Positions 52,360 through 53,700 of a stretch of 53,700 nucleotides of DNA are shown in pieces. The notes under the pieces were generated by a model, which did no database searches, was not told the DNA's origin, and was given only the letters and a program-made list of their open reading frames with translations. The position numbers were made by a program, and so were the translations under genes. This DNA is from a virus. The stretch is from positions 1 through 53,700 of IMG/VR virus record IMGVR_UViG_3300013136_000004. One strand, 5' to 3'. Position 1 is the stretch's first letter, and the number at the start of each line of letters is the position of its first letter.

Positions 52360-53700
52360 AAATATTTGGATACGATATCAGCGTGAGAAAATCTTCCCAG
52401 GAGTCCTATAAAGTACCCTTCTCTCGGACTCCTTTCCTTATGTACCCTTTTCAGTCTGAGATGAGACAGATTCCTCCGAATGACCCTTTTGCGCAGATAC
52501 AGAATTATGCCTCCTGGGTATATGTGTGTGCGAATAAAAATGCACAAGCTGTTGCATCTATCCCTCTGAGGATGTATATCGCAAAGCCGACTGCGAAAAC
52601 AAAAGTTATTGTTAGGACGAAAGAGGTATCGAAAGAGACATTGAAGTTTCTTTCATCTCAACCCTCAATTGCTCCGAAGATAAAAGGAGCAGATGAGATT
52701 GTCGAGGTGGCAGAGCATCCATTTCTCGATTTGATATCGAAAATGAATCCTCTCTCAAATCGATTCGATACGTTTGAGCTAACAGAACTTTTTATGGAGC
52801 TCACAGGCAATGGATATTGGTATATGCCGAGAGGCTCTCTCAATATACCGGACCAGATATGGTGTATGCCTTCACAAAATATGCAAGTTGTTCCTGCGAA
52901 AGAAGGAGGACTCATTAAAGGATATGTGTATAGGAAGGGAAATATCCTGATTCCTTATGAGCCGGACGAGATTGTCCATTTCAAGTTCCCAAATCCCTCG
53001 AATACATATTACGGCCATTCTCCTCTCTCATCCATTGGGCTGACAGTTAAATTGCTTGAGGCGATGGGACGGTTTGAGTTAGTATTGCTCGACAATATGG
53101 CTCGCCCGGATGGTGTTTTGCAGACAGACCAGTCCTTGACAGATGAGGAATTCGAAAGACTGAAAAGAGAATGGAAAGAAACATATGGCGGAGTAAATAA
53201 GGCTGGCCAAACCGCTATCCTGGAGAAAGGACTCACCTATAACGCTATTACAATGACGCCAAAGGATTTGAATTATCAGGCAGGACGAAAAATAAGTATG
53301 CAGGAAATTGCTGCCTGCTACGGAGTTCCTCTCTCAAAGCTCACAACAGATGATGTTAATAAAGCGAATGCAGAAGTTGGTGAGGTTCAGTATAAGCGAG
53401 ATACAATTTCGCCTCGTATGATAAGATTCCAAGAAAAATTGAATGAGAGAGTGATGCCTCTCTACGACGACAACGTGTTTTGCGCATTCGATAATCCGGT
53501 GCCTGAGGATAGGCAAGCGAGAATTATAGAAAGAGAGTCAAATTTAAGAAGCGGGTACTCCTGTGTCAATGAAGAAAGAGCTCTCGATGGGAGACGTCCA
53601 GTCGACTGGGGAGAGATTCCTATCATGCCGGTCGGAATGGTTCCTCTGGGGAGCGCTGCTCCTCCAGGCTCAGCGGGCCCGATTCCAGGGATGCCTGAAC
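52356..53700 (+). CDS. portal protein (HK97-like), partial
   Basis: The frame starts at ATG 52356 in an overlap with the previous stop and stays open to the window end, so the gene is cut at its 3' side. Visible motifs: FAQIQNYASWVYVCANKNAQAVASIPLRMY, LMELTGNGYWYMPR, PYEPDEIVHFKFPNPSNTYYGHSPL and NYQAGRKISMQEIAACYGVPLSKL, as in phage portals of the HK97/SPP1 group. It forms the ring through which the terminase packages DNA. Confidence 0.85.
   Translation, partial: MKIFGYDISVRKSSQESYKVPFSRTPFLMYPFQSEMRQIPPNDPFAQIQNYASWVYVCANKNAQAVASIPLRMYIAKPTAKTKVIVRTKEVSKETLKFLSSQPSIAPKIKGADEIVEVAEHPFLDLISKMNPLSNRFDTFELTELFMELTGNGYWYMPRGSLNIPDQIWCMPSQNMQVVPAKEGGLIKGYVYRKGNILIPYEPDEIVHFKFPNPSNTYYGHSPLSSIGLTVKLLEAMGRFELVLLDNMARPDGVLQTDQSLTDEEFERLKREWKETYGGVNKAGQTAILEKGLTYNAITMTPKDLNYQAGRKISMQEIAACYGVPLSKLTTDDVNKANAEVGEVQYKRDTISPRMIRFQEKLNERVMPLYDDNVFCAFDNPVPEDRQARIIERESNLRSGYSCVNEERALDGRRPVDWGEIPIMPVGMVPLGSAAPPGSAGPIPGMPE

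Noticed and set aside
1-53700. Many open frames on the - strand, some over 150 codons (for example within 25727-26230 and 27620-28186)
   Set aside because: They all lie opposite strongly supported + strand genes, lack ribosome binding sites and show no recognisable protein motifs; they are shadows caused by codon bias.
1-53700. Genome-wide reassignment of TGA
   Set aside because: TGA ends dozens of genes, often in ATGA overlaps, and Trp residues are encoded by TGG throughout; only isolated TGA interruptions exist.
1-53700. Integrase, attachment sites or lysogeny module
   Set aside because: No recombinase, repressor-cro pair or core-site duplication was visible; the window gives no support for a temperate lifestyle.

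Overview
The window is a stretch of a tailed double-stranded DNA bacteriophage genome (Caudoviricetes). It has a terminase small and large subunit pair, a portal, a head-tail connector pair, a holin-endolysin-type lysis pair and a nearly complete phage replisome. Every gene I can support is on the + strand. Genes are packed end to end, with many ATGA-type start/stop overlaps and strong AAGGAGG-type ribosome binding sites, and the DNA is AT-rich. I cannot name the host. The strong Shine-Dalgarno sites, the M15-type endolysin and a candidate selenoprotein gene would fit an uncultured, perhaps anaerobic, bacterium, but that is inference.

Layout. 0-5.4 kb: accessory and lysis genes (secreted fibronectin-like proteins, an HTH+ribbon-helix-helix regulator, a papain-like protease candidate, a caspase-like protease, a HAD phosphatase, a lipoprotein, a holin-like protein and an M15 endolysin). 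5.4-7.8 kb: a TIM-barrel-like protein and two head-tail connector proteins. 7.8-13.5 kb: early region of very small, often Cys-rich genes driven by three near-identical copies of a strong sigma70-type promoter. 13.5-19.7 kb: helicase, primase, replication initiator with iterons inside its gene (predicted origin) and DnaB-like helicase. 19.7-25.6 kb: 7-deazaguanine DNA modification cassette (queD, queE, queC, a phosphoribosyltransferase-folE fusion, an intein-split queF, a dpdA-like transglycosylase). 25.6-40 kb: sliding clamp, DNA polymerase III alpha fused to a uracil-DNA glycosylase domain, clamp loader, gp32-like SSB, RecA/UvsX, FEN-like exonuclease, sigma-like protein, split Rad50/SbcC with SbcD/Mre11, and a PD-(D/E)xK nuclease. 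40-49.8 kb: accessory genes, structured RNAs, a probable UxxC selenoprotein, a four-member paralogue array and a candidate circularly permuted tRNA gene. 49.8-53.7 kb: packaging genes with a 5 x 22 bp palindromic repeat between the terminase genes, running into a portal gene cut by the window end.

How it fits together. Early genes are read from consensus TTGACA/TATAAT promoters. A second promoter class, TTCTCA-17 bp-TATAAT with a conserved extension, recurs before queD, the recombination genes, sbcC, the selenoprotein candidate and a late small-gene block, and may define a middle expression class. The phage brings its own initiator, helicase, primase, polymerase, clamp and loader, and recombination machinery. 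It also makes preQ0/preQ1 to modify guanine in its DNA, which in characterised phages protects against restriction.

The observations I consider most worth checking are: the in-frame TGA with a SECIS-like hairpin in a thioredoxin-fold gene; the permuted tRNA; the Pol III-UDG fusion; the QueF intein placed exactly at the catalytic Cys; the iteron origin; a pseudoknotted RNA upstream of the initiator gene; and two genes that lack a local ribosome binding site but have one on the far side of a long hairpin.
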